Assembly: GCA_032622095.1 (NCBI GenBank)
Contig: CP136061.1
Span: 55,997,762-56,061,761 of the forward strand
DNA length: 64,000 bases
Source: Siphonodentalium dalli
Lineage: Eukaryota; Mollusca; Scaphopoda; Gadilida; Siphonodentaliidae
Direction: 5' to 3'
Shown: one piece after another, positions 13,601 through 23,800 of the stretch
Numbering within the stretch: the first letter of the stretch is position 1
How the letters are laid out: each line of letters starts with the position of its first letter
Notes under the pieces: generated by a model
Databases searched by the model: none
Told to the model about the DNA's origin: nothing
The model's input: only the letters and a program-made list of their open reading frames with translations
Translations under genes and position numbers: made by a program

Positions 13601-16600
13601 TTATGCAAATGTCAAACACACTATTTGAAGGCTTGGTAGTATTTTGTGTTAGTCAACTCTAATCAGATGGGGCTTCTTCAATCTTTTGAAAATTAAAAAC
13701 TTTTTTGTTATTCGTTTTTTTCATAGATATGGCGTTGAGGACAAGTTGGTGACATTAATGGGCGTGATGCAGGCAATATTCTCATTCGTTCAGGGAGCAG
13801 ATGACTTACTCCGAACTATAGTTGCAGGCGACCACAAGTTTGTGTTTTTAATTCGTGAACATCTTATTCTTGTTGGAGTTTCTTCTGGTTCAGACTCCAC
13901 ACAACAAGTACTCCTACAAATGACATATATGTATAACCTGGTAATAAGTGTGCTGACAAAATCGACGCTATTAAAAGTATTCAAACAGCGACGCAATTAT
14001 GATCTGCGGAGATTACTCTGTGGATCGGAGAAACAAATGGACAGTTTACTGAATATGATGGACATGGAGCCTGGATTCTTGTTGGGAGGTGTGAGATGCT
14101 TACCGTTAGACTCAGCAGTCCGTGATGTGATAGCTCAAAGTATAGTGCAACACGCAAAAGTTAAGGTAAATTTTACTCAGTGTGCTGTCATAGCTCAAGC
14201 ATAGTTATAGTTATATGATAACTAGATTTGTGTGATCCCTTTTTACCTGAGTTACAACCCTTAGTTTGTCTATTTGTAGCAATTTTATGACCGCTAGCAT
14301 GAAAACTTGAACAAATGTCAACCGATTACATTCATATTTGATATGTGGACCTTTCCCAACAATATCCCAATCTAGTTTGAAAACTAGGTTTTTCCGATTA
14401 ATTTAACTGAGTTATGGCCCTTTTTTAAGTGTTTTATTTTATAGCAATTTGACTCAGTGGTTCACAACAGCTCAGTCAGGGTTCCAAAACCCCAGCTCCA
14501 CCAAGAAAATAAAAAATCTGATTAAATATAATATTGCTATTTACTTTGTTTCATTGGAGAAAATGTTGAAATCCAGAGCTCTAATACATGTACACCCCAC
14601 CCCAGTTCAATCCCTAGTCTGAAATCCAGAAATATTTTTGAATTTCAGAATCAATGTTGTTTCAGCTAAATTACTATCGAAACACATGCAGATAAATGAC
14701 TTATCAATGAGTTTAGTATAGAAAGGGTTAAGGAGGACCTTCATATTTACTCTACATTTTCTAGGATCTCAGGACCTAAAGGTACATGTACTTTATTTCA
14801 GGACTTAGTGTTTGCCTTAATAATTGCCAACAATCAGCTGGTGACACTGGTGCGAATGAAGAAATATTACCTGCATCCAATGGACCTCCATTTGCTCATC
14901 AACCTTGTTAGCTCATCAGAGTCTTTCAAAGCCGCTGAATCTTGGGCACCTATATGTCTGCCAAAATTCGACACAAAGTAAGTCTTTTTTTAGATGAAAA
15001 ATATTGATTGCTACAACTTCAACTTTGATGCACATTTGCTGTCAAAAGTTTTGTCAAATAAAAAGGTGATGTAATCGACACTCGGCAGTCGTTGCCTGTC
15101 TCTGTAAGTAAACTGCACCAAAGATCTTGGGTCGAGGAGTCATGATTGAATCGAAACATAATTTGGTTCTTCTGTCGGCATTCGGCAAAGCTTGTATACT
15201 GCCGTAAGCTCAAGGGTCAAGGAGTTCAGAATATTGAATTCTCTAGACAATTAAATATAGTCAGAATCTAATGAGTTGTTGACAATTTGCGCACAGAGTT
15301 TGACAGATCGCATTATACAAATTTATCGCCCTCAGAAATTGCATCGAGGACAGTTGAGGAGGGCTTTTATCATCCGCGCAAATTTATGTTTAGGCAGGTG
15401 GGGGCAAACGCCTGTCTCAAAGTGACAGACCTGAACAATTGTAACATGTATATGAATAGAATGTTGTTGCTGTTTCAGTGGTTTCCTGCAGGGTCACATA
15501 TCATACTTAGATGAGAGCTGTCAAATCTGTCTACTGCTCCTCACCGTCGACAGGGACTCCTTCTTCGTGCTTTCTGAGTGTAAAAATAAAATAACCGAGG
15601 TGAGCCTTAGTCCTTTAAGCTTTAATTTCATAAATGCTGAAATACAGTAATGCTCTAAATAATTGACTCCTTAACCACAGTCAGTAGAATTATGGGTAAT
15701 TTTTCAGGATTTAGTCGGAAATATGGCTTGTTGCCATTCATCGGAAAGCTCTCACTGAGAGCTTTCCGATGAATGGCAACAAGCCATATTTCCGAAAGCT
15801 CTCACTGAGAGCTTTCCGATGAATGGCAACAAGCCATATTTCCGACTAAATCCTGAAATATTACCCATAATTCTTCTGTGGTTAAGGAGTCAAATATTTA
15901 GAGCATTACTGTATGCACAATTGTAAATATTTACTCCTTTTAACCCTTCCATAACTGGAGCTTCATGAAATTTTGCGTAAACCATGTGCCAATCCATTCT
16001 CTTATACCTGTATATGTGAGTCTACGACAGGGATCCTTGCATATACATGTATAAGAGAATACATTGGCCTAACAATATCTACATTGACCTTGTAAGACAG
16101 AGCATTCCCTTATAAATTCAGGATGTATTAATCAACAATCGACCGAGCGTTACTGCTTAGAAATCATATATAAGAATGCGTGCTGCCAATCTGAATATAA
16201 AATTTATGGAAAACAACCAAGCCTGAAAATAGTGTCTGTCATTTGCAGAATGAGGTCACCAGAGTGTGAATTTAGTGATGCTATCCATATTGCGGGCTAG
16301 CATCACTAAATTCACCCTCTGGCAACTTTATTCCGCTTGGGCATCAACTGCTATGGGAGACCTTGGATCAGATGGAAGTTCCCCAGTTGAAGTTGATGTT
16401 CACCCATTAGACACCTCGATTATGAATTTCATCTTCTGCAAATTAGGGGATATAGAAATTTCCCAGAAGGGAAAAAATAACTAAAAACAATGTTATTTTG
16501 AGACTATAGATACTTGCCCGAAGATGAGTTCTAAGCAGAATGAGGTCCCCAGAGGGTGAATTTGGTGATGCTAGACCACTATGGGATAGCATCACTAAAT

Positions 16601-19600
16601 TCACCCACTGGCAACCTCATTCTGCATATCGCAGATGCACTATTTGCAGGCTTGAAAACAAGTACTTTAATCCACAGGTATTAGGTACAATTTTTTTTTT
16701 TTAATTTAATAAAAATCTCCGAAAGGTATCTATCTCATTTTTGATAGAGGTCAGCATTTTTCTCTACAAAAGCAACATTTTATTTTTTATTGATCTGTAA
16801 TTGCAGCACTATGTGAACAAATAATCATAGTTTTCAAAAAAGTTTGGTTCGGCGTCGTATTTGAGATTAGTGAACATAGAAAAACATTTAAAGTTGATAA
16901 ATCAAATTTATTTGGTTGGTACCCGAAACGTCCGTCCAATGAAAAATAAAAAAATCAAACAATCCAACCCCTAAATCACCGAAATCTATACTCTAATCAT
17001 CAAACTAAATAGCCCTATTGTCAAACAGATGTTGTTTCACGAAGGACAGCTAATTTGGGTGTGGTGCTCAACATACATCGAGTTTTTTTGTCTTTTTTCC
17101 CCGTCAGTTTTACAGATTTCTTTTCACGGGAGGCCATTTTTAAAGTGTGAAACAAACTCGAGAAATGCTGCCGTAAATGACTCCAAAATAAAATAATTTT
17201 ACATTGATAAAAAAAAATGTTTTATCTAATTCCTTATCTAGTGGGTATTATATATCCACCGCATGATTTTTGTCATTAAGAATGCCGGATATCAATGAAA
17301 AGAGAGATATTAAAATTAATTTAATAAAGTTCAAGTTAGTTTCGCTTTCAGTTTTGCAAAGACCACCCCCAAATTAGCTGTACTTCATGAAACAACGTCT
17401 GTTTGACAATAGGGCTATTTAGTTTGATGATAATAGTATAGATTTCGGTGATTTAGGGGTTGGATTATTTGATTTTTTGATTTTTCATTGGACGGACGTT
17501 TCGGGTACCAAAAAATAAATTTCATTGACAACTTCGAATGATTTTCTATGCTCACTTGTTTAAAGTACGACGGAAAGCTAAACTTTAACCAAAAATATGA
17601 TTACTTGGTCACATAATGATAGAATTCCAGATCAATTTGATAAAAAATTTAGCTTTTGTGAGGATGATTTTTGACCTCCTATTTTCACTATCAGCCTTGA
17701 TACTTACCTTTATATATTTTTATTAATTTTTTGTTTGTTTTTGGGGCCAAATACCTGTGCTTTAATCTATATTCCCCATTTGATCACCACAGTGCAGTGT
17801 TCCACATCACTTTAAGCATCTTAGAGCAAGTAATTTGTTAAGTGTTATATAAAACCTAACATTATTGAAAAGCTTAAGGGTGTTTGTTGAACTTATTAGG
17901 TTAATATCCCTACATGATTTACCCACCAACAGGTATCCAAATATCCGAGGATTAATTTCTTTTACAAAGGCTATGATGGTGTTTGTATTTTGTTTCAGAG
18001 GTTGGTGAAATATAATGCTTTGAAAGCGATAAGTGATTCACTTGGAAAGAAGAAGTACACTATACAACAGTGTGGCATTCCGGAGTTAAGACATTTTCTG
18101 TATAAATCACGTAGCATTGCTCAGTACACGAGCCCCGAGCTTGATGCTCCTTATCTACAACAATCAGAGCAGGACAGACTTTTTGATCTTTATAAATACC
18201 TGCATCACAGGATCCATACGTCTGCTCGACCGCTACGGATCCTCTACAATGTTGGCAAATACGAAACACTTCTTGGATGGGTAGGTATCTTAAACATACA
18301 AACATGTAGCTCATATGAAGCTTGGTATAATTATGGTTTCCTCTGAGGGTTGGGGGAATGGGACCCCCATAGATTCTGGGGGGAAATCAACCAAATGCGA
18401 ATAACTAGTAAATCAGTTGATAATTTAAGCCCAAATTTTTAACGTCTACAGTCTTATGAGTAGATAAAGATGAAGAATCGTATTTGAGTTCTATATTTAG
18501 CAAAATGTTATGAATGTAAGGGTGCTGCTACTTGTCACTGCATAATATTGATAATGTCAGTACCATAAATGTTTCAACATAAACGTCAACTTAAATCATG
18601 GATGAAGTAAGTGTACTGATACTATTTCCGTACCACCACCACCAACAGTAGAGAAGAGAGTTCGCAATTTATTTCTATTTGTAACTTCACTAAATTCATA
18701 AAAATATTTTAAACTCTGCAATATTCCTGATCAACCTTCAGTGGCTAACACTGCACCTGGTCTACATAATCATAAATCAGAACAGTGTGTTATTTGACAA
18801 CGCAATCATGATGTAACCAGGCAGCAGCAACCACCATAATAAGGTCAAAATTATCGATGCGTTCAGTCCTGAAGAGAATTATTTTTCTGGAAAACAGTTC
18901 ACAAGTGCTCAGCTTTGTTTATCATTCCCTTTTGGTTTTATTTAGTGGCAGATACACAGCTAAATGATTTTCTGTCTGCACTAATATGTGGATCAGGTAT
19001 GGCAATATGTTGGAGTGAAATTTAGGTCCAGGGGAAAGGGACCCTAAAAAGGAACCACTGCTCCTCTGGCGGAAACCTGGTATAATATATATATTAGGCC
19101 ATTACATATGGAAAATTTAGTTCTGCAGGGCAATATGACTGAAGCGTTTTCCTCTGATCTAAGTCGATATAAGTATTTGATGAAGGATTGATATGTTGAG
19201 ATATCAATATATTTTTATACGCCCGTTTGAAAAAACGGTCGTATTATGTAAATGGGTGATCTGTCTGTCCGTCCGTCCGCTTTTGGTTTCCGGATGATAA
19301 CTTTAGATTGAATCGAGTGAACTGAACCAAATTTGGTATGTTAGTTTCTACACCAAAATACAGATCAAGTTCGAATATGGGTTTCGTCCGCATGATTTTG
19401 ACTGAGTTATGCCCCTTTTTCGACTTAGATTTTAATGATTGTTGATGTGGTTATTTCTCACTGGTAACAAGGTATATTAATTTCAACTTAAAATGTTTAT
19501 ATTTTGAGGTTTCTGATTGATAAAAAAATTTGGTATGTGAATTTTTCAGTCAAAAATACCACACTTGAGCTTATTGTGTTTTATTTTTGTTATTATTTCA

Positions 19601-21011
19601 TCTTAAGTCAAAGGTTTCAAACAAATTATTTAAACCTTGCCCCACTCTACTCCAGAAACGGGCGTATTATGCCACGCACCGATGGCATGCTCTTGTTTAA
19701 AGTAAGTTGACGAGTGATTATACATCAATGTCTTATTCTACCATGCTAAGTTAATATTCCCAATCTCCCGGACCAACCTCTTTTATTTTGTCAGCAATTG
19801 ATGATATTAATTAATCTCTCATTGTTTAAGAACGTTCTGGACAGAAAAGCTGCAAATAGAGGGTAACATTTGACTGCTGCACAGCAAATACAAAAATAAA
19901 TTTATATGTGACAAACTTATCCTTAAAATATTGTTTATTTGGTGATGTAAAGCCACTGAGAAATGTCCCATTATTTTGACCGAGTCAAATTCAGAATGAC
20001 CTACCTGTACCCAATCATAATTGTGTAAACAATCATCAGTGCTAGAGCCACCAAAATATAAAATCCGGGGGGCACAAACAATGGCATAGGCAGCAGGACA
20101 CACGAATCAACGCTCATTTTTCCATCAACCATTATAATTTGGAATAAGCTCCCAAAATCTGTTGTCAAAGCAACCACATTCAGCTTGTCGTGGCCCAGTT
20201 TTATTCAGCAAATGGCATCGGCATTTCTGATTGCCGTAGCCAATTATGAGGACTGCACATTGGACCATTTGCTGCTCTTGAGGGAGGAAACAAAGCTGAA
20301 GAGGATGAAGAAGATGATGTCAATATTTTAACTTAAACTTTGTAATCACACACAATTGGTTTTAAAGACACTCCTTTGATGACAGAACATCAGCATGATA
20401 ATATTTCAGGGGTGCAAATCAGCCTCTGAAACCTGTACGTTAAAACGAAGAAGAAGTTCATTTTGGCAAAACCATTTGTAAAATTATAATCAGGCTTGGC
20501 CCGACTGTCTTTCTGCCACCTGAGTTTCATTATAGAAATGTTCAGATACAAAGTACATGTACAACAAACAGATTCAGAAAGTTTTATGCCTAACTCAATA
20601 CTCTGACTTGATTACCATTAATTTACTCGTAGGGATGTTCAGCTAATAAGTTAAACAAACAGCATAAGACTGCGTGACCTTGAACTTATAAACTGAACAT
20701 CCCCACTAATCAATTGAAGGGGTTTCTTGGTCAGCCATCTGTTATGTTATTTGAACATTCTGAGAAAAGAAAAATGGACACTTGCTGCGTATACTTTAAG
20801 AACTGTGTGGGAGAATCTATTCTGGAGTGAAATTGTTGAATACTAATATTTATTATATGTTCCATTCAAGGTGTCTCAAGGGTTTGAGTTGTATGCAGTA
20901 TTTGGACCTCTAGTAACTAAACCGGCTGCTATCCATGCCATCAACAAACTTCTGCGGTGGATCAAAAGGGAAGAAGACAGATTATTTATAATGAATTCTG
21001 TTACCTTTTAG
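7290..21011 (+). CDS. MON1: MON1 vacuolar fusion protein homolog (Rab7 GEF subunit), 7 coding exons
   Basis: MON1 pairs with CCZ1 to form the guanine-nucleotide exchange factor that loads Rab7 at the early-to-late endosome transition (known for the family). Joining exons 7290-7616, 9370-9545, 13727-14165, 14802-14977, 15479-15599, 17999-18280 and 20871-21011 gives 553 residues with no frame break; vertebrate MON1A/B are about the same length. All introns are GT-AG with compatible phases (0,2,0,2,0,0). Residues 1-150 are acidic, Ser/Thr-rich and probably disordered. The first longin-type domain begins near residue 153 ([16 protein letters not shown]), with later hallmarks [26 protein letters not shown] and a C-terminal ELYAVFGPL segment. 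The ATG at 7290 is the first in exon 1. Introns 2, 5 and 6 are long and filled with transposons. I see no clear promoter and no polyadenylation signal close to the stop. Confidence 0.95.
8596..8858. mobile_element. TIR element (MON1 intron 1)
   Basis: Ends GACCAAATTCACATTT and AAATGTGAATTTGGCCTCCC (inverted). The interior is rich in AATTGCGCTTCAGCGCAATT-type palindromes. Related half-copies are at 7730-7820 and 9135-9185. Confidence 0.65.
9024..9128. mobile_element. TA-flanked foldback MITE, half copy (MON1 intron 1)
   Basis: Right arm only: GAGAGCTTTCCGATGAATGG through AGTTACCCATAATTCTGCTC to GGGCATTATTG|TA. Confidence 0.75.
9370..9545 (+). CDS. MON1: MON1 coding exon 2
   Basis: The acceptor is ATTTTCTAG at 9361-9369 and the donor is CCAG|GTATGG. 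It encodes residues 110-167: an acidic stretch, then [21 protein letters not shown], the start of the first longin domain. It ends in phase 2; the split AG|A codon gives Arg168. Confidence 0.92.
9728..9855. mobile_element. TA-flanked foldback MITE (MON1 intron 2)
   Basis: Ends TAGTAATGCCTTAAATAATC and GGGCATTACTG, flanked by TA on both sides. The right arm is reduced to the last 20 bp. Confidence 0.8.
10101..10473. mobile_element. TIR-bounded element filled with a GC-rich minisatellite (MON1 intron 2)
   Basis: Ends ACCCTGCTTGACAAAACAAG and its near-complement, closing with GTGTCCAT/ATGGACAC. Between them runs a degenerate repeat of about 22 bp with GGCCGCGGTGTACTTGCCGT. Around it the sequence repeats ACTTCTCCCTAA motifs (9925-9985, 10530-10590), so it was inserted into another repeat. 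Confidence 0.65.
11202..12312. mobile_element. 1.1-kb insertion with repeated TTTGGCTAA blocks
   Basis: It lies inside hAT-type copy 1, between GGTACCTAGA and GGTCCTAGA, which look like a 9-10-bp target duplication. Both ends carry clusters of direct TTTGGCTAA / TTTGGCCAA motifs (11223-11300 and 12205-12310). A 24-base poly-C run sits at about 12018-12041. I see no protein in it. Class unknown. Confidence 0.6.
12392..13452 (+). pseudogene. LINE reverse transcriptase, truncated, premature stop
   Basis: The frame is open for about 350 codons but lacks the N-terminal half of the RT and all of the endonuclease. It stops at TAA 13450-13452 inside the normally conserved C-terminus: the same frame continues [12 protein letters not shown] to a second stop at 13490. 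The element therefore cannot mobilise itself. The first codons of the longer open frame (from 12349) belong to the host hAT-type repeat, not the LINE. Confidence 0.85.
12392..13604 (+). mobile_element. 5'-truncated CR1/L2-like LINE in MON1 intron 2
   Basis: The reverse-transcriptase frame starts mid-domain at [16 protein letters not shown] and contains [16 protein letters not shown] and the catalytic [10 protein letters not shown]. It then has the usual C-terminal [12 protein letters not shown] and [10 protein letters not shown] blocks. The 3' end has a short hairpin around AAGCGCTTAGGGCCCGCTTA and an (ATT)n tail at 13579-13604, typical of the CR1/L2 lineage. The 5' part (endonuclease, ORF1) is absent. 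It sits in the same orientation as MON1. Confidence 0.9.
13727..14165 (+). CDS. MON1: MON1 coding exon 3
   Basis: The acceptor is TTTTTTTCATAG and the donor is AAG|GTAAAT. It is the longest coding exon and carries the body of the first longin domain ([20 protein letters not shown], then the [18 protein letters not shown] strand pair) and the start of the second ([11 protein letters not shown]). Confidence 0.95.
14240..14430. repeat. single unit of the 27395-type repeat (MON1 intron 3)
   Basis: CCTGAGTTACAACCCTTAGT, CATTCATATTTGATATGTGG and CCCAACAATATC match the four-unit array. Confidence 0.6.
14802..14977 (+). CDS. MON1: MON1 coding exon 4
   Basis: The acceptor is CTTTATTTCAG and the donor is AAA|GTAAGT, a near-consensus site. 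It encodes [20 protein letters not shown], a DLHLLINLV helix and [14 protein letters not shown], a pattern conserved in MON1. It ends in phase 2. Confidence 0.93.
15479..15599 (+). CDS. MON1: MON1 coding exon 5
   Basis: The acceptor is GCTGTTTCAG and the donor is GAG|GTGAGC. It encodes (N)[40 protein letters not shown], which matches the family block where a short strand pair follows 'CLPKF(N/D)'. Confidence 0.93.
15645..15911. mobile_element. TA-flanked foldback MITE (MON1 intron 5)
   Basis: A full hairpin: CAGTAATGCTCTAAATAATT to AGAGCATTACTG, TA on both sides. The central AGAGCTTTCCGATGAATGG block is duplicated (15755-15835). Confidence 0.88.
15943..16180. mobile_element. TGCATTCTCTTATATAT-type element (MON1 intron 5)
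   Basis: TAACCCTTCCATAACTGGAG, then palindrome, linker, and half of a second palindrome. Confidence 0.65.
16218..16654. mobile_element. hAT-type foldback MITE copy 2 (MON1 intron 5)
   Basis: 437 bp with termini CAAGCCTGAAAATAG and its complement. Flanks AAAACAAC/AAAACAAG agree at 7 of 8. It contains two internal palindromes built from GGTGAATTTAGTGATGCTA and its complement, separated by about 150 bp of unique filler. Confidence 0.85.
16665..17766. mobile_element. 1.1-kb foldback element (MON1 intron 5)
   Basis: Left arm about 16665-17075 is repeated inverted at about 17370-17766; shared blocks include GAAACGTCCGTCCAATGAAA, CCCCTAAATCACCGAAATC and AGCCCTATTGTCAAACAGA. The central spacer of about 290 bp shows no ORF. 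It abuts the right target duplication of the hAT-type copy 2. Confidence 0.8.
17999..18280 (+). CDS. MON1: MON1 coding exon 6
   Basis: The acceptor is TTTTGTTTCAG and the donor is TGG|GTAGGT. Its 94 codons cover [20 protein letters not shown], an SPELDAPY block, a two-turn YKYLHHRIH helix and [16 protein letters not shown], all typical of the third longin region. Confidence 0.95.
18290..19215. other. MON1 intron 6, left part: nothing recognised
   Basis: No repeat from the other families and no exon-like frame. Confidence 0.5.
19219..19712. repeat. 'ACGCCCGTTTGAAAAAACGG' repeat element (MON1 intron 6)
   Basis: Starts TATACGCCCGTTTGAAAAAA, has a (TCCG)n run and the TTTCCGGATGATAACTTTAG core, and ends GGGCGTATTATGCC ... 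CTCTTGTTT. This is the widespread invertebrate tandem type. Confidence 0.75.
19715..20860. other. MON1 intron 6, right part: nothing recognised
   Basis: The stretch 20105-20330 reads somewhat protein-like on the plus strand ([20 protein letters not shown]) and resembles a transposase or zinc-finger relic of low quality, ending GAGGATGAAGAAGATGATGT. Too degraded to name. Confidence 0.3.
20871..21011 (+). CDS. MON1: MON1 coding exon 7 (terminal)
   Basis: The acceptor is TTCCATTCAAG. It encodes [20 protein letters not shown] and a final basic/acidic helix, then TAG at 21009-21011. This is the usual MON1 C-terminus. The hAT-type repeat at 21141 begins only 130 bp downstream, so the 3' UTR must be short or run into repeats. 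Confidence 0.93.
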   Translation: MSQGFELYAVFGPLVTKPAAIHAINKLLRWIKREEDRLFIMNSVTF

Positions 21012-21140
21012 AACCAGATGGGACAGAGATAGCAAATCAGTGATTACCGAGGATGGAAAAATATATTCTCTTCACTGCGCGAGTGTAGACTTTTACCATA
21101 TGGCAATCTCTCTGAACATCAGAATCCATCTCAGTGCTAG

Positions 21141-21564
21141 CAAACATTGAAATAGTGTGTCTGACATTTGCTGAATGAGGTCCCCAGAGGGTGAATTTAG
21201 TGACACTACCGGGGTGACTACCCCTTACAGCGGGCTAGCATCACCAAATTCACCCTCTTGGAACCTCATTCTGCTGAGCCCTCAACTGCTATGGGAGACC
21301 TAGGGTCAGATTGAAGTCACCTCGATTATGCATTTTATTTTCTGCAAATTAGGGGATATAGAAACTGAACAGAAGCGAAAAAGTAACTAAAATAATGTTA
21401 ATTTGAGATGAGACTATAGATACTTCCCAGAAGATAGGCCTAACCAGAATAATGTCACCAGAGGGTGAATTTAGTGATGCCAGCCCGCTGTGTGGAGTAG
21501 CGTCACTAAATTCACCCTCTGGGTACCTCATTCTGCAAATGACCGACATGCTATTTCAAGGCTT
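21141..21564. mobile_element. hAT-type foldback MITE copy 3
   Basis: Terminal TTGAAATAGTGTGTCTGACA and its complement are present, with two internal palindromes. No matching target duplication is visible (AGTGCTAG against CTTGCACC), so it is an old or rearranged copy. Confidence 0.8.
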
Positions 21565-21572
21565 GCTTGCAC

Positions 21573-22050
21573 CACTTACATGTAGCACACTTATTCCATG
21601 CATATGACTCCAAACTTATTCTAGGCCAGACATGAATTTGATGAGAAGATTCTCAGGTTTGTCTGGATTGGTGTACTCTTCATCATATTTTGCACTGTGT
21701 ATCATTTCCCACTTATCTTGTGAGAATAACCACCCCTTCACAAATATGAAGTATATTTAGTAGACTCCTACATTCATTCACTCTGCCACAGAACTTAAAT
21801 TGAGGATAGTGATTGGTTGACATAACATCATGTTATGTCACACCCAGGTCCTAGATTATGTCACAAATGTCGACTCTCCCTGTAGAGATCATACTCCACC
21901 TGTTCAAAACCTGGGAACTTGTTGATGTTGTGATGGGGAACTTTATATCATTGAAAAAAAAGAAAGAACACAGGTAGTATATTTCTTTATTAATACTTGT
22001 TTATAATAATAATAATGTATTTCACAATATGTGAAGGTCCCAGCTCAAGA
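21573..22050. other. no gene seen downstream of the MON1-side repeats
   Basis: A TAATAATAATAATG run at 22004-22018 is the only simple repeat. Confidence 0.45.
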
Positions 22051-22066
22051 TTGCATGGTTAGATGA

Positions 22067-22842
22067 AAACCTGAGTACAAGGTGCATGTCATTTGCAGAA
22101 TGAGGTTCCCAGAGGGTGAATTTAGTGATGCAATCCCACATAGCGGGTTGGCAACACCAAATTCACCCTCTGGGGACCTCATTCTGCTTAGGCCTCATCT
22201 GCTATGGGAGACATACCTGTAGACTCAAATTGAAGTTCCAAAATGGTGAATATTGTGATGTACACCCATTAGGAACCTCGATTATGCAATGTGTCATCTG
22301 CCAATTTGGGGATATAGAGAAACTAAACTAATAAAGGGAATAGAATCTATGTGAAGAAGTTTCTATAGAAATTTGATAATAAAGAAACTTTCCAGAGAAG
22401 ATGAGGCCTAAGTAGATTGAGGTCCCAGTGGGTTAATTTAGTGATGCTAGCCTGCTATGTGGGATAGTGTCACTAAATTCACCCTCTGGGGACCTCATTC
22501 TACATGGCCTCATCTGCTATGGGAGACATAGACTCAGATTGAAGTTCCCAAATGGTGAATATTGTGGTGTACATCCATGCGAACCTTGATTATGCAATGT
22601 GTCGTCTGCCAATTTGGGGATATAGAGAAACTAATCTAATAAAAGAATTAGAATCTATGTGAAGAAGTTTCTATAAAAATTTGATAATAAAGAAACTTTC
22701 CAGAGAAGATGAGGCCTAAGTAGATTGAGGTCGCCAGTGGGTGAATTTAGTGATGCTAGCCTGCTATGTGGGATAGCATCACTAAATTCACCCTCTGGGG
22801 ACCTCATTCTGCAAATGACAAGCACACTAAACTCAGGCCTGG
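22067..22842. mobile_element. hAT-type foldback MITE copy 4 (enlarged)
   Basis: It is flanked by a perfect 8-bp duplication TTAGATGA (22059-22066 and 22843-22850). At 776 bp it holds three palindromic blocks and an internal direct duplication: 22190-22500 and 22500-22812 share the filler and the following palindrome. Its left terminus is degenerate. Confidence 0.85.
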
Positions 22843-22871
22843 TTAGATGATTTTTGCGAAACTTGTGCATC

Positions 22872-22960
22872 AATTACCAGTACATCGCTTACCAGTACAT
22901 CACTTACCAGTACATCGCTTACCAGTACACCGCTTACCAGTGCATCGCTTACCAGACATC
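22872..22960. repeat. 15-bp minisatellite, about 6 units
   Basis: TTACCAGTACATCGC repeated with single-base variants (CAC for CGC, TGC for TAC). It translates to a trivial repeat and is not treated as coding. Confidence 0.85.
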
Positions 22961-22991
22961 ACTGTTACAACCCCTACTGTGAAATTGATTA

Positions 22992-23800
22992 TTAAAGATG
23001 GATTATCTCTTCAGACCACAATTTTTAAATAGTTTCGTGGGTATGAAATAATATATTTGTCCTCTATAGACTCTAAAACGGCTGGCTCGATGGAGCCCAA
23101 ACTTCCCATCTAAGGGTAAAATTCCACGGGAATGGTCATCGCGGCGTTTTGGAGAAGCTCCGACCACCCGTTCTTCACTCCCAATCATCAAAATCACCGT
23201 CAACGGCACGGCGGGGGTTAATCGGGTTGATAGTTAAAGAGCGTTCCTATCTGCAGTGTAGTTGATAAAGAGCGTATGATTCTTACGTCTGTACACGGGC
23301 ATCAGCGTCGGTGAGCGTGTTGTCTGATTCTTACGTACTTATGGTATCCAGACATGAGCGTGTTGTGTGATTCTTACGTACTTAGGGCTTCCTAGGAACT
23401 GGGATCGGGTCAGTTTTTCCGTCCTAGGTGATCTTCACCTTGAAACGGGTACCCACAAATGATATATATATGTGTGTGTCCTTTATAGAATCGAACCGAT
23501 TGAGCTCATGGGCGGGTTAAATTGTTACCCCGACCTGACTTTGACCTTCAAAATTTTCAATTCAAGGTCAAATCGGGTAAAACTGGCGGATTTCGACGAA
23601 TTGAAAAAAATATTAATTTGTTTAATTAATTAGAAAAATTAAAAAAGCTTTTTCGAACAAAGCCATGACGAACCACGCCAGTGGCGGGCTAACCTGCTAG
23701 TTATATTATAAAATGAGATGATTAAGTGGGACACTTTATTGTTCCATTTTTAGAACAGACCATTCAAGTGATGCCATATAGTGATAGAGATCATCAGTCC
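22992..23800. mobile_element. TTAA-type TIR element split by a Helitron-like insertion
   Basis: The left end (TTAAAGATGGATTATCTCTT) and, after 23701, the inverted internal block ATGAGATGATTAAGTGGGAC are family sequence. What lies between is foreign. Confidence 0.65.
23060..23700 (+). mobile_element. Helitron-like insertion
   Basis: Ends in CTAG followed by T, with a GC-rich hairpin (CCACGCC AGT GGCGGG) 12 bases before the end. The 5' end is uncertain: a TCCTCTATAGACTC start lacks the expected preceding A, and a similar sequence recurs internally at 23479. Confidence 0.5.

Larger units (their letters stand above)
10862..13635. mobile_element. hAT-type foldback MITE copy 1, interrupted by two insertions
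   Basis: The ends CAAGCTTTGAAGTAGTGTCT and AAGGCTTG match the family ends. Flanks GTAGAAAT/GTAGTATT agree at 6 of 8 bases. The copy contains a 1.1-kb insertion (11202-12312) and the LINE (12392-13604), so only about 450 bp is its own. Confidence 0.8.
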
